A program made the translations under genes and the position numbers. A stretch of DNA of 64,000 nt from Liolophura sinensis (Eukaryota > Mollusca > Polyplacophora > Chitonida > Chitonidae): the NCBI RefSeq assembly GCF_032854445.1, contig NC_088302.1, positions 40,924,191 through 40,988,190 on the forward strand, in the 5' to 3' direction. Below the pieces are notes generated by a model. It ran no database searches and was not told where the DNA came from. It worked only from the letters and a program-made list of their open reading frames with translations. Positions 49,001 through 58,414 of the stretch are shown here, in pieces (the stretch's first letter is position 1; each line of letters begins with the position of its first letter).

Positions 49001-52000
49001 GGAAACTTTGTGGATCCCTTTCGGAAATCTTAAGTGATAAACAAAATGGAATAACAATTTTGCTCTAGCTTTTACTTTCTGGCAGTACACCATGGAAATC
49101 ATCACAACTGTGGACTGACATGACGTGTTTGTAATACCACATTTTCATAGCATGCAACAGTTTTTCTCTTACTTTTTATCTGCAACAGGCCACTCGTAAA
49201 GTGGCTCTGTCAGATTTTTTAAAATCCTGTGTTTTAACACGCCATTGACTTGACAAGTCTCTGAGTGCAAGCGTACATTGAATTTTTCTGGAATGTCAGA
49301 GCTACTTTTAATTTGCACTTCCTTATTTTTTGATTCCTTGCTAATTTTGAGAATACATGCAAATGGAACACTTAAGACACACCTGCACAAGGAAACCGTG
49401 TTCTAATGATGGAAGACTTTTGGTTTCCTTCCTGCTAAAGGCATCAGTGGAGAGAGAGTTGGTGGAAAAGGAGGCTTGGAGGTCTGGGGCCGTGTTAGAG
49501 TTCACCATACTCGACTGGCGCTTTGTAAACTTGGGCTTCAGCTTCATAAACTTCTTCACTGATGGATTAGACATCTGTTGACGAGGGGGGAGAGGAGGAG
49601 GTTTGTTAACCGGAACAGCAGGAGCATTCTGCGCAACCCTGTTGACTGATTTGTCTTTCACATTCTTGGATGTATTTGCAATATTTACATTTTCACACCT
49701 ACAAATATATCAAGTCAAAAGACACATGTGGCAGATGTAATACAAAGATGTATGTTCCAAGTCTACATTAATCTTATAAAGACATCTGAACAGATCAAAC
49801 TGTTTTGGAATTGTCAATCATGAATCAATATGGCTGTCAGTGTCCTACTTTGCCGCACTGTCAACAAAAGATTCAGTGACTGTTCACCAACGGAAAAACG
49901 CAAGTGCACAAAGTATTGTCTTTAAATCAAATTTCGGGTTGAGAAAAAATGAATATGTTACATCTTACATCTAACCTGGTCCACTAAAAAATAACCGCCC
50001 TCACTTGCACCTACATGTGGCTAACAATTTCATTTGAAGTAATAAATTCAAGTACACAGGAATGCGCTTTGATTCAGGAAGTAAAATAAAAATTAAAACC
50101 CTTAAGTACATGCACACAGCCATGAAAGTAATAAAATAGCAACCTGACTGATTTTGACGTTTTGTTAGTCTTGATGCTAATGCACCAATTTAACAATGAA
50201 GTTTGTCTTCCATGTGTTGATGTATATGTATAGCTGTATGTTAAGTGAATACTATGTACAGCTGACTCTTGAGTAAAGCAATGCAATTGAGTAAATCATA
50301 AACAATACTTGAGTAAACCGCAAAATAATACTTGAACAAAGTGTAAAAAAAAAATACTAGAGTAAAGCATAAAATAATACTCTTGAGTACAGAATAAAAC
50401 AAATACTCATAACTGAGGCATAAAACAAATACTCATGAATGAGGCATAAAACAATGCAATAGAGTAAAGCTTATAGCAATACTCCAGTAAGGCATAAGCA
50501 ATACTGGACTAAAGCATAAAGCTCAAATAAAGAATAAAACAACAAACTTGAGTACCGTAAAAACCAATATTATTGAGCACGTGATAAAACGATATTCTTT
50601 GAGTACGGCACAACAGTGAAAAACTACACTTTATTAACTGTGATGAGACTCAACATCTCGCCCACTCCTCATCCCAGGACATACCTGTCTGGGTTACTCA
50701 GCAGCAGGTCTGTGGCCTCGCTCACTTCTCCACGAGTGATAATCAGAGCATTTCTGGATGCCTCCATAGAGAACCCCATGTCAACTAGGTGGGCCAGGGA
50801 TGCATCGTCAATGGTGGAGTAATCTATGCAACTGGAAGAACAATAATAAGTACACTAGGGTATGCCAGGTTTGTCAGCTTAGTTCCAAGCTTACCAAGGT
50901 TAGATCTACTAGTTAGCCATTAATAGGTTTCGTATTAAATTATAAAGCTCACACATTGTTCTAACTACAGTCTTGCTGTACCTCAAATGAGGGAAGCCGC
51001 TGTAACTGGAGAAAAAGAATGCCATTACAACTGCCATGTAAACATCTATAATATGTATGATTTTTTTTTTATTTATTTGATTTGTGTTTTACATTGTACT
51101 CAAGAATATTTAACTTGTATGACGGCGGGCATCATTATGGTGGGAGAAAACCTAGCAGAGCCCAGGGGAAACCAACGACCATCGGCAGGTTGCTGACATG
51201 CCCTCTCACGTAAATATAAATGAAGTGTGAACAATACATAAATACATGTATCGGGAAGACGCACCTAAAAAAGAAAATTTATTTTTTACTTCCACTGAAA
51301 CTTACTGTCTTATCTGACACTTAACTAACACACAAAGATGACCCCTGCTCACTGTGACATATTTAGCTGACACTAAAGCTTATCTCGAGTCTGGGTTCAC
51401 AATGCTCTCTGTGTCATGTGTAGCTGACACGACAGCTTACCATGAAGCTGGGTTGACCCTTGCTCTCGCTCTGACATGTTTACCTGACACTGCAGCTTAC
51501 CCTGAAGCTGGGTTTACCCATGCTTTCAGTGACATGTTTGGCTGCCACTACAGCTTACCTTGAGCCTGGGTCTACCTCTACTCTCTGACATTTTATGCTG
51601 AAACTACACCTTACCCTGAGGCTTGGTTTACCTGTGTTCTCAGTGACATGTTTGGCTGCCACTACAGCTTACTATAGGCCTGAGGCTGGGTTTACCCTGC
51701 TCTCTGACATGTTTAGCTGACACTACAGCTTACCCTGAGTGGGTTTACCCCTGCTATCTGACATATTTAGCCAACACCACACCTTACCCTGTGGCTGGGT
51801 TTACCCGTGCTCGCACTGACATGTTTGGCTGCCACTACAGTTTACCCTAGGCCTGTGACAGGTTTAGCTGACACTTCAGCTTCTCCTGAGTCAGAGTTTT
51901 CCCCTGCTCTCTGTGACATGTTTAGCTGACAATACAGCTTACCCTTAGGCTGCGTTTACTCCTGCTCTCTGAGACATATGTCTACTTTACACTACAGCTT

Positions 52001-55000
52001 ACCCTGAGGCTGGGTTGGCCCCTGCAATCTCGGACATTGTGAAGCTGTGTTTTGGTCTGCCAAGCACGTGCACAGATGAGCTCAATGACTTCACTTTCTC
52101 ATTAGTCAGAGATTTCCAGTGCTGGTTTATAAATGTCTCCATGATCCTGTAAAGTAAAAAACAAACAAACACAAAAAATTACTGATAAAGCCAATAGTTA
52201 TATGCAATACAGATCTGAGACCCTTTTACAAACAGTATGCGAAGCTATTTAGATACTTGTATAACCTGAAACTTGAGGACTCCTATGCTTTACAGAGTAC
52301 CCTAATTCCTCAACCTTTTTGCATATGAACTTTCAGTGAAATTTATGCATATTTTATTTATTTATTTGATTTTGGAGACAAAGCTACACTGGTTGGGTGC
52401 TTAATTTCCGGGCTTCAAAAGAAAGTATAATTTGATCAGTGGAAACAGAATAATGCCTTCCGAATCTGCTTGAATATACATATATATAATATATATATAT
52501 ATATATATACCTTTCAAACATACGAAAAGGCTGAAGAATTATAGTAATAGCAGAGTACAAAGAAGCCTTTCACCAATGTGGTCGCTGTGTGTTTGAGGGA
52601 GCCAGCAGCCAGCAAATGGTTGTGGGTGTCGCCCAGACTGCCCACCACTTTTCTCTTTACAGAATGCTTGCTCCTGTTGTATAAGTGAAATATTCTTGAG
52701 TACGGCTTAAAACACACATCAAATAAATACATGTAATAGATAATACATACATGTAACCTAAAACACTGAATGTGCAAGGAACATTATATTTAATTTATGA
52801 AACAACCAAAATTGTTTGGTAAGAGAGTCAGACTTTGGCTGATGTCTATGGTGTTTACTCACGCCCTCATCTGACTGGCCACCCCACACTTGGCCTGTCT
52901 CGTTGGTTGGAACACCTCCAGTTTGGGGGCATCTAAAAAATATTTACAGACATACATAGTGTACACTTACTGCAGACAGTAGAAAAACCTCTTCATTGGC
53001 AGCAAGCATTATTAGTTTGGTCCATAGAGCCCACCACAGAATTTAAGCCATGGACTGCAATTAATTAAATAAAAGTATGAGTTTCTGCTCATGCTTAAAA
53101 AAGACTTGCGTGATTCTCAAAGATCCCGTTCTTCTCGATCTGATGTTAGCTCGCCAGAAAATGTGTAAGTTTAGGTTTAATTAGAGGTCAGAGTTAACAT
53201 GCCTGAAAAATGAGTTCTGACTTACTTGTTGAGTCCAGATACATGGTGACTGACATGTGAAGGCGTATCACTAAAGGTTCATCGGTTGTAACTCCCCAGG
53301 CATTGGCTACCTCACCCTGCAAATAACATACACAAAGTAATGTCATTAAAGTAAAGAAGCTTTACATTTTCTTCAAATTAAATTTTAAAATTATCCCACT
53401 TTCAAAGCAAAGTCAGATAATGCTGCATTTCAATAAAAACATAAAAAGCAAACAGTTAAAAGTGAAGGATTCAATGAATAGTAGTTATCAAAGATGAAAT
53501 GTCCACATACCTGAAGAAATGAAAAAGGGATATGTAATTCCACATCAATATCATCTATGGACCTGAATAACCTGGAAAAGAAAGGAATGACAAATTACAT
53601 TTTCAATCCTGAAGACAGTCATTTTTTAAAGACCTGGTGATGTTTTTGTGTTACTGGACCTTCATTCCCCCACATATTACAGCTATTCCTGTTTGACCCC
53701 AAATGGAGGTTGATAATTACCGATACTGCAATGAGCGATCGCTGTACAGTAGTCGACAGTTTTCAATATCCTCCTCCAATAAAGGGTGCATAGCACAGCT
53801 CGCATCACAGTCATCCTGTAAGTAAATGTAGGTAAAACCAGACATCACTGTCACAAGTACAATTTACTTCCTAAACAATTTCAAACTGATACACACACTG
53901 GTACTTTGAATAAATCTGATTTTCCTCTGCAAACATTCGTAGAGCATTAAGCTCAACAGCAAAGGTTTCAAACATTTCTCATATCTTCTCTTTCTAAGTT
54001 TTAATAAGGATTCTGAAAGTATTGCTTTACAATACATGTTCTCTATTTCATGAATCGTCAGAAAAGTATTTGCTTTCAACAATGCACTTTATTGGGCCAA
54101 AAAAAAAGTCCAAAACTGTCATAGTCAAAAATAGATTAAATGGCCCAAAATCTTTTCCTTATTCGTAACTCATCATAATGACAATAGTTAATCCAGTACC
54201 ATGAACCATCTGAAAAAAAAAAAAAAAAAGAACAGAAAACTGTCTTGTTATGTGCTGACATGTGGAGTTAGGGCCAGTAGGGAACCAATAATGCAGGTAG
54301 CCTTTGGGGTACAGATATTCTTCAATACCCAGCACTGATAATACGGATGTTGTGGCTGGACACGTAGACTTACATCGTAGTCCTGATCATGATAATACTC
54401 TGCACAGTCTTCCTCGGAGCTGAGGTCAGACACACAGTCTGCGTAGCTTGATGCTGCAGAGTCCTGGCTGATCATCCTATGTAAGCAGGCGTTAGAGCTT
54501 CCTGCAGAATTGCCCATCTCACTGGATGTGTACGGTAACGCTGTGTTCTCCCCACCTTCCTCTGAAAAACAAAACACCAACCCCAGTCAACACCAAGGTT
54601 ACAGCGCAGACCTGGGTAAATACAGTACATTACAGATAACAAGTGGCATTCTCTGTTAATGTCAATCAACCCTAAGTTAGTCCCGCGTTCTAAGTATGTT
54701 CATCGCTGCTCATTCCAAACATTTATCATCACTGTTGGAAAATATGCATTAAATAGAGGAGTTATTAAGAAATATAAAATATACTTCAAGAATGAAAAAA
54801 ATAAAAAAAATACAAATTTTATTTAAATATCTTTTTCCATTTTCCTTAAACCATACTCTTTGCTTTATAGTATCTTTCCATGTATCCTTGAATCCCTCCG
54901 AAACATGGAAGCAGGGCGATCTTGACAGCCCAAAGTCAATATACATAGATGATATAGCCTTAGATGTACATGTATTTAGTGGTGGTAAATTCATTTGAGA

Positions 55001-57819
55001 CATCAACAGCACTCAATTTGATTACAGAATGCATCTGAATTACTAGAAGGGCCTATACTCTAATGTAGAGAACAACCCAGAATAGAAACTTGACAGCCTT
55101 CCATTCTGCAAACCAATGTAAGAGCATGCACTGTACATGTAAAATGTAAAATTTTACACCCTCTCACCAATGCCATGGTTGTGAGTTAAGTCCTGCTTAT
55201 GCTGGTTTGCTCTCCAGCCGTACATGCTAAGGCCGGGCCGCAACCTGCAGATGGTCATGGGGTTCCCTATCCTCTGCCCGGTTTCCTGCCATCATAATGC
55301 TGGCTGCCGTTGCATAATTGAAACATTCATGAGAACGGCGTAAAACACCAATCAAATAAATAAATAAAGAAACAAATTCTTACCTAGTGATAGATTAAGC
55401 TGAGCCATGATATTATGAAGTCCAACATTGTACGTCGTGTTCATTGAAGGTTCATCTAGGCAGGATAGGAATGTGTTTTCTGAAAGTCATATCACAAACG
55501 ACAATTCACTGTTTGCACATTGTACGAGTAAGACATAATGCAGAGTCTTACTATAACACAGGGCAGTATATGCCATACATTATGTATTAATCTGATTGTT
55601 GTTTAACATCATCTTCAAGAAGTTTTCCTAGGTGGAAGGAACCAGAGTGCCTGGCGTAATCCACAGACATTTGGCAAGTTACTGGCGTAAATATACAGCC
55701 CCTGACAGGGTTCTCAAACCCTGTCCAAAACCGGGTTTGAACCCGCATCTCATATTAAAGACTAGCAACTGAACAACATGCACCTTTAACCGCTAGTCTC
55801 CACTGTATATAAGCACTAATAATATGCAGATCTGTGTACAAATGCACATACATGTGCATACCTTGTTCAGACACACTGTGTGCACCAGCATGTATTGCAT
55901 AAGTAAGTATATCAATATTTAAATGACCAAATCTGTGCTTACATGTACTTCCTTGTTCACTTCCTTGTCAAATGTCATACAGTCTTTGAATATATTAACC
56001 TCACCATTGTGCTAGCTATCAGCAGCTGAATGACTTGTGTGCCCTGATTTCACTCATGTATAACAAATCTACTTGATATATAATTATTAAAAAAATAATT
56101 CCATGAGGGTCAAAAGAGATATTGCACTCTTTACATCATAAAATTTAAAACTGTAGTGCAGGTTATATGAAAAAAATGGCCTTTAGGCATGAATGATCAT
56201 TCTTGCTTAAAAACAAGTCAACAAATTTACAAACTGCTCACAGGCATAAATAATAATTCCTGTAAAAGAAAAAAAAATTGAAAATGAATGGGGACTCACC
56301 TGGATAATCCTCAGAGGCATAGCAAACATATCTTGTCTGTCTATCTAGTGACTTGTGAGTGAAGGAAAAACACTGATCCCCAACTTCCAATTCTACAGAA
56401 AGATATCAACACCTTCATTAAAAAACCATGCTGAATTATGAAATCACCTGCTAAGCACACTACATACACATGTACATGTAGCAGTAACAAGAAAATTATC
56501 ACAGTGATTATAAAACAACGATGTCTTCATGTAGGAAAAGATATAAAATAATTATATGCATGCATGGGTTTTACACCTTTGTTTCCTGAAAATAATAAAA
56601 TCAAATCTACACACATGTATGATTATATATAAAATTTATGGACATTTATGCTTAATGATTTATTTGAGCAGACTTTCATTATCGTTTTTTTTTTAAGATA
56701 TTCTAAAAACCATGTCCAACCTACATATATTTTGTAAGCAACTCTACATTTCTTTAAATTTTCACATCACCCAACCGCAATGTTCCTATCCTATTCATAC
56801 ATGTCTTATTTAAATATATACTCATCTGAAAAGTGCTTTTTATTGAAGTCCATGCAAAAAATTTCAAAACTTCTGTCTCATGAAGTCAAGCCAGGTGCTT
56901 GAATTAAACTCATGTTCTCACAGAAAATGTCAAACTACAGGTCCTTATGGATTACAGATTTTTGTTGAAAAAGTGATGTTTCGGTGTTTCTAAGGACTCA
57001 TATTTATCTCATTTTATTTTTATTTATTTCATAGCAAATTTTAAACTGTACTCAAGAATATTTCCATAATATAAAGGTGGCCAGGATGACTATGTGGGGG
57101 GAAACTGAGCAGAGCATGGAGGAAATCCACAAATACATGTACTAGGATGAGTTGACAGTTCACCTAAATGGTCTCAAAATTTTCCAAGCTGATAATAATT
57201 GTCCACACCCCAAATCATATGATCTGAAATGTCATTGACTTATGCCATACAATCTGGTCAGTTGATTGATACACAAACTTGACTAGCTCAAATTGAATTT
57301 CCATCTCATTCTTAGAACATATCTCCAAGCCATGAGGACTGGCCCTGATAGCTCAGTGGGTAGAGCGTCTGCTTCGAAGGGTGGTAGATCTAGGGTCAAT
57401 CCTGGGTTTGGTCACACCTAACAACTTAAAAGAGGAAGTTGTAACTTCCTTGCTTGGCCTCGTTTAGCATTAAGGGGATAGTGCAACGACTGGTTGACCC
57501 GTATCAGTATAATGGCTTAGGCGAGACGGCTTACTTGCCTTCGGTAAGTCATCGCGGTGAAGCAGTGCTTGATGGAGCAGCGCTAGATAAAAGAGCGATA
57601 TAAATCCCTCCTGCAACAAGAAGGCACTATGTGCATGACAAATTTCAAAAAAGATAATTTATCAGTAAATATAAGCCATCTTTAGACCGGATTTCGGGCC
57701 ATGGTTGCGACATTGTTTTGACATTTCGATTTGTTACCTTGAAACGGGCTACAGCTCTGTGAGTATTTCTCCAAGGCTTGATTTGCGTCTGAACGAAAAG
57801 TTTCCAGTCTAGACTGCAT
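37013..57819 (-). CDS. PARP6/PARP8-type mono-ADP-ribosyltransferase with UBA domain
   Basis: 22 exons, all GT-AG, give one 819-residue frame: 57819-57738, 56392-56300, 55479-55384, 54561-54374, 53815-53721, 53571-53511, 53316-53226, 52932-52863, 52146-52003, 50831-50685, 49698-49383, 48425-48330, 47222-47130, 43773-43648, 43140-43007, 41872-41824, 41138-41026, 40274-40202, 39533-39399, 38767-38707, 38093-38012 and 37127-37013 (TAG). Residues 28-260 follow the N-terminal PARP6/8 region (SIDDIDVELHIPFSFL, NAWGVTTDEPLVIRLH, LEVFQPT). Residues ~316-354 form a UBA domain (MGF at 325-327). Residues ~360-450 are a linker with PPPLPPR. Residues 462-566 match the Cys-rich PARP6/8 module (C477, C480, C497, C502). 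The catalytic domain spans ~611-819: ITSNRSHIVK, FHGSHIENWHSILRNGL (His665), GKGIYLSP (Tyr700), CTRFFFLYEDGQVGNAN. Family members transfer single ADP-riboses to proteins. Length is close to human PARP8 (about 850). Confidence 0.95.
38855..39078. mobile_element. MITE-like element, copy 2
   Basis: Lies in intron 19 of the PARP gene. The left end is TACGGCATTTCTTCAACC and the right end is the reverse complement of TACCATAATTCATCATA. The interior contains caagcatattctgaaggcat and gatccaaccaatgtagtttt, shared with the copy at 39855-40030. Confidence 0.7.
39855..40030. mobile_element. MITE-like element, copy 3
   Basis: Lies in intron 18 of the PARP gene, under 1 kb from copy 2 and in the same orientation. 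It shares caagcatattctgaaggcat and atccaaccaatgtagttttg. The left end tataatccttcagccttttc is recognisable and the right end is degraded. Confidence 0.65.
41965..42185 (+). mobile_element. SINE family A, complete head, tail lost
   Basis: The head is well preserved (gtcactcagttggttagcac, then B box gagttcaagtcc). The body continues through ggtttcctcccaccatact and stops at attgtgtaagtgactttt, before the usual tail. It lies in intron 15 of the PARP gene. Confidence 0.85.
42195..42425. mobile_element. Diverged dispersed element containing a single 25-bp unit
   Basis: The right part (tgcttactgccaccaaagcc, then aataacaatggacgcagggg, aatcttgaaat) matches one unit of the 25-bp array at 9765-10292 together with its right flank. 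It seems to be an older dispersed repeat. Limits and class are unknown. Confidence 0.5.
43908..43923 (+). repeat. Poly-G tract
   Basis: A run of G (about 13 in a row within atgggggggggg) in intron 13 of the PARP gene. Confidence 0.9.
44400..44535 (+). mobile_element. SINE family A tail fragment
   Basis: Shows cctatgccctgtttcctccc, ataatgctggctgccgtcat and gaagtattcttgagtaaat, ending ccaatcaaataaataaata. It lies in intron 13 of the PARP gene. Confidence 0.82.
44660..45500. repeat. 42-bp minisatellite, about 20 copies
   Basis: Units gtctgtgacaagccagccac + caactgctgaggtcaataacag. Main variants are gtcggtgacagg for gtcaataacagg and gtgtgtgac for gtctgtgac. A few units are shortened, for example near 45000 and 45205. 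The period is 14 codons without a stop, so long frames appear on both strands; none is credible as a gene. It lies in intron 13 of the PARP gene. Confidence 0.96.
45870..46235 (-). mobile_element. SINE family B, full-length reverse copy
   Basis: The reversed tail (gggtttaacgtcgtactcaa, tttttcagtcatatgacgcg) comes first. The body follows (gcagggcggatttccatcgc, ctgatacgggtcaaccagtc, gaagttacaacttcctcttt). The tRNA-like head, on minus, reads gcccagatagcacagttggt and agaacgtccgctttgg. It lies in intron 13 of the PARP gene. Confidence 0.85.
46420..46722. repeat. 42-bp minisatellite, 7 copies
   Basis: Units ttcatgtatcctttaagact + ggcttcaaacacccctggaagg, with c/t and a/g changes. It has the same period as the array at 44660-45500 but an unrelated sequence. 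It lies in intron 13 of the PARP gene. Confidence 0.96.
46830..46948 (+). mobile_element. SINE family A tail fragment
   Basis: Shows ctggctctgtcctgattctt, ataaagctggctatcatcat, gaaatattcttaagtacagt and ccaatcaaataaataaac-like tail (atcaatcaaataaataaac). It lies in intron 13 of the PARP gene. Confidence 0.78.
47340..47745. repeat. 66-bp minisatellite, about 6 copies
   Basis: Units cagtttatcaacagccttct, gagacacctgatgtaagaac, tgctgtatagacacgttgta, gtcatta. It lies in intron 12 of the PARP gene. Confidence 0.94.
50260..50610. repeat. Degenerate 20-28 bp tandem repeat resembling a SINE tail
   Basis: Variable units of the form cttgagtaaagcataaaaca + atact. The phrase cttgagta...gcataaaaca resembles the conserved family A SINE tail (cttgagtacggcgtaaaaca), so the array may be an amplified SINE tail. 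It lies in intron 10 of the PARP gene. Confidence 0.75.
50685..50831 (-). CDS. Exon 10 of the PARP6/8-like gene: UBA domain
   Basis: One 147-nt exon, in frame with both neighbours, encodes nearly the whole domain: DDASLAHLVDMGFSMEASRN, then ALIITRGEVSEATDLLLSNP. The hydrophobic pattern, MGF loop and C-terminal LL are those of UBA three-helix bundles that bind ubiquitin. From memory, human PARP6 and PARP8 have no such segment at this place. The exon boundaries coincide with the domain boundaries, which fits gain or loss as a module. Confidence 0.88.
51065..51205 (-). mobile_element. SINE family A, reverse fragment
   Basis: Shows tttatttgatttgtgtttta, gtactcaagaatatttaact, cattatggtgggagaaaacc and cagagcccaggggaaacc. 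It lies in intron 9 of the PARP gene, left of the splice-junction array. Confidence 0.82.
51340..52025 (-). repeat. 55-60 bp minisatellite amplified from the exon 9/intron 9 junction
   Basis: About 12 units of tttagctgacactacagctt, accctgaggctgggtttacc, cctgctctctgacatg. The rightmost unit (about 51985-52025) contains the real end of exon 9 (last exon base 52003) and its 5' splice site. Read on the minus strand, most other units keep the same CAG(G)GTAAG-type donor: cttacc or cttact is present in most units. The array lies wholly in intron 9 except for that last unit. Confidence 0.9.
52298..52546. mobile_element. MITE-like element, copy 4
   Basis: The left end TACCCTAATTCCTCAACC and the right end (reverse complement TACTATAATTCTTCAGCC) form good terminal inverted repeats. 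An AT microsatellite lies inside at about 52477-52510. It lies in intron 8 of the PARP gene. The flanks agagtac and cagagtac are similar and may be a target duplication, but the exact boundary is unsure. Confidence 0.75.
52477..52510 (+). repeat. (TA)n microsatellite
   Basis: About 30 bp of alternating T and A inside the MITE-like element. A shorter one is at about 28303-28322. Confidence 0.9.
52550..52735 (+). mobile_element. SINE family A, diverged
   Basis: Shows aatggttgtgggtgtcgcc, gtataagtgaaatattcttg and agtacggcttaaaacacaca, ending catcaaataaatac. The middle is diverged. It lies in intron 8 of the PARP gene. Confidence 0.75.
54213..54230 (+). repeat. Poly-A tract
   Basis: A run of about 17 A in intron 4 of the PARP gene. 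Confidence 0.9.
55165..55378 (+). mobile_element. SINE family A, head-truncated
   Basis: Starts in the B-box region (atggttgtgagttaagtcct) and continues through the body (gcagatggtcatggggttcc, cataatgctggctgccgttg). It ends in the tail gagaacggcgtaaaacacca, atcaaataaataaataaag. It lies in intron 3 of the PARP gene and stops 6 bp before exon 3. Confidence 0.85.
55595..55802 (-). mobile_element. tRNA-derived SINE of another family (D), reverse copy
   Basis: The right end on the minus strand reads like a tRNA head: ggagactagcggttaaaggt, and the B-box region gggttcaaacccggttttgg (reverse of the plus text). The left part is gattgttgtttaacatcatc. Elements near 34920, 42200 and 48700 share parts of the body. 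It lies in intron 2 of the PARP gene. Confidence 0.65.
57010..57135 (-). mobile_element. SINE family A, diverged reverse fragment
   Basis: Shows actgtactcaagaatatttc, ggtggccaggatgactatg and gagcagagcatggaggaaat. It lies in intron 1 of the PARP gene. Confidence 0.65.
57335..57625 (+). mobile_element. SINE family B, plus copy with intact tRNA-like head
   Basis: The head is ctgatagctcagtgggtaga + gcgtctgcttcgaaggg, with B-box-like gggtcaatcc. The body (aaagaggaagttgtaacttc, gactggttgacccgtatcag) matches the reverse copy at 45870-46235. The tail is truncated after aagaaggcac. It lies in intron 1 of the PARP gene. The head is a SINE module rather than a functional tRNA gene, because it runs straight into the SINE body. 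Confidence 0.85.
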
Positions 57820-58414
57820 AGTAAAACACCACTGACTCAAGGGATAAGCACTAAACAACGATTTGTCTCAAGAATGCTCAAACAAGCATCAATATTTGGC
57901 GTCATGTTGTTGTTGTTGACATGCTGCTTTCCCTTGCATGCTTATTGCGCACTTCCGGTCTCGCGGTGAAGTTATTTCGCGAGACAAGGAGTGAAACCAT
58001 TTTTCGAGAAGAACTATCAAGAGAGGTGAACAATCTCTGTGGTTGCCAGGCGGTGTTTCGGCAACAACGTAAAAGCTACCGTTGTTTGCTGGATGTACAA
58101 TGATGAGTAGAAACAAAATGAGACCGACATTTGTAGTAACTGACTGTGGGAATTTCGCTGCCTGCTCGTTTCCCTGACAGATAGCTGTATAACTCGCGAG
58201 ACTGATAATAGTGCTTGCAGGCTTGGGCTGTCACTTGACTCGAAACTCTGCTTGATCAGGAAATAAGGAAGTTTCAGCTTAACTGGAAAATTAACTATTT
58301 GTGGGACAAGTCATATGTTACGCTATTAATACTCCTGCTACAATGATTTACTTCCACCTGAAACTGAAAGCAAAACAGATAGCAATATAAGGCCTTAATT
58401 AGTCACTGATTACT
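57820..58414. promoter_or_regulatory. Probable bidirectional promoter of the PARP6/8-like and BTBD1/2 genes
   Basis: Start codons of two divergent genes lie 595 bp apart. The stretch 57920-58210 is clearly richer in G+C and CpG than its surroundings (tcgcggtgaagttatttcgc, ggcggtgtttcggcaacaac), as expected for a housekeeping CpG promoter. No TATA box was recognised. The right third (about 58250-58414) is probably BTBD leader sequence. Actual transcription starts are unknown. Confidence 0.6.

Noticed and set aside
54749-55012. Coding exon on either strand at 54749-55012
   Set aside because: Lies within a PARP intron, is AT-rich, has no family match and is not needed for phase between exons 3 and 4.
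57340-57420. A functional tRNA gene
   Set aside because: The tRNA-like head continues directly into a SINE body shared with the copy at 45870-46235, and it lacks the 3' half of a cloverleaf at the right spacing.
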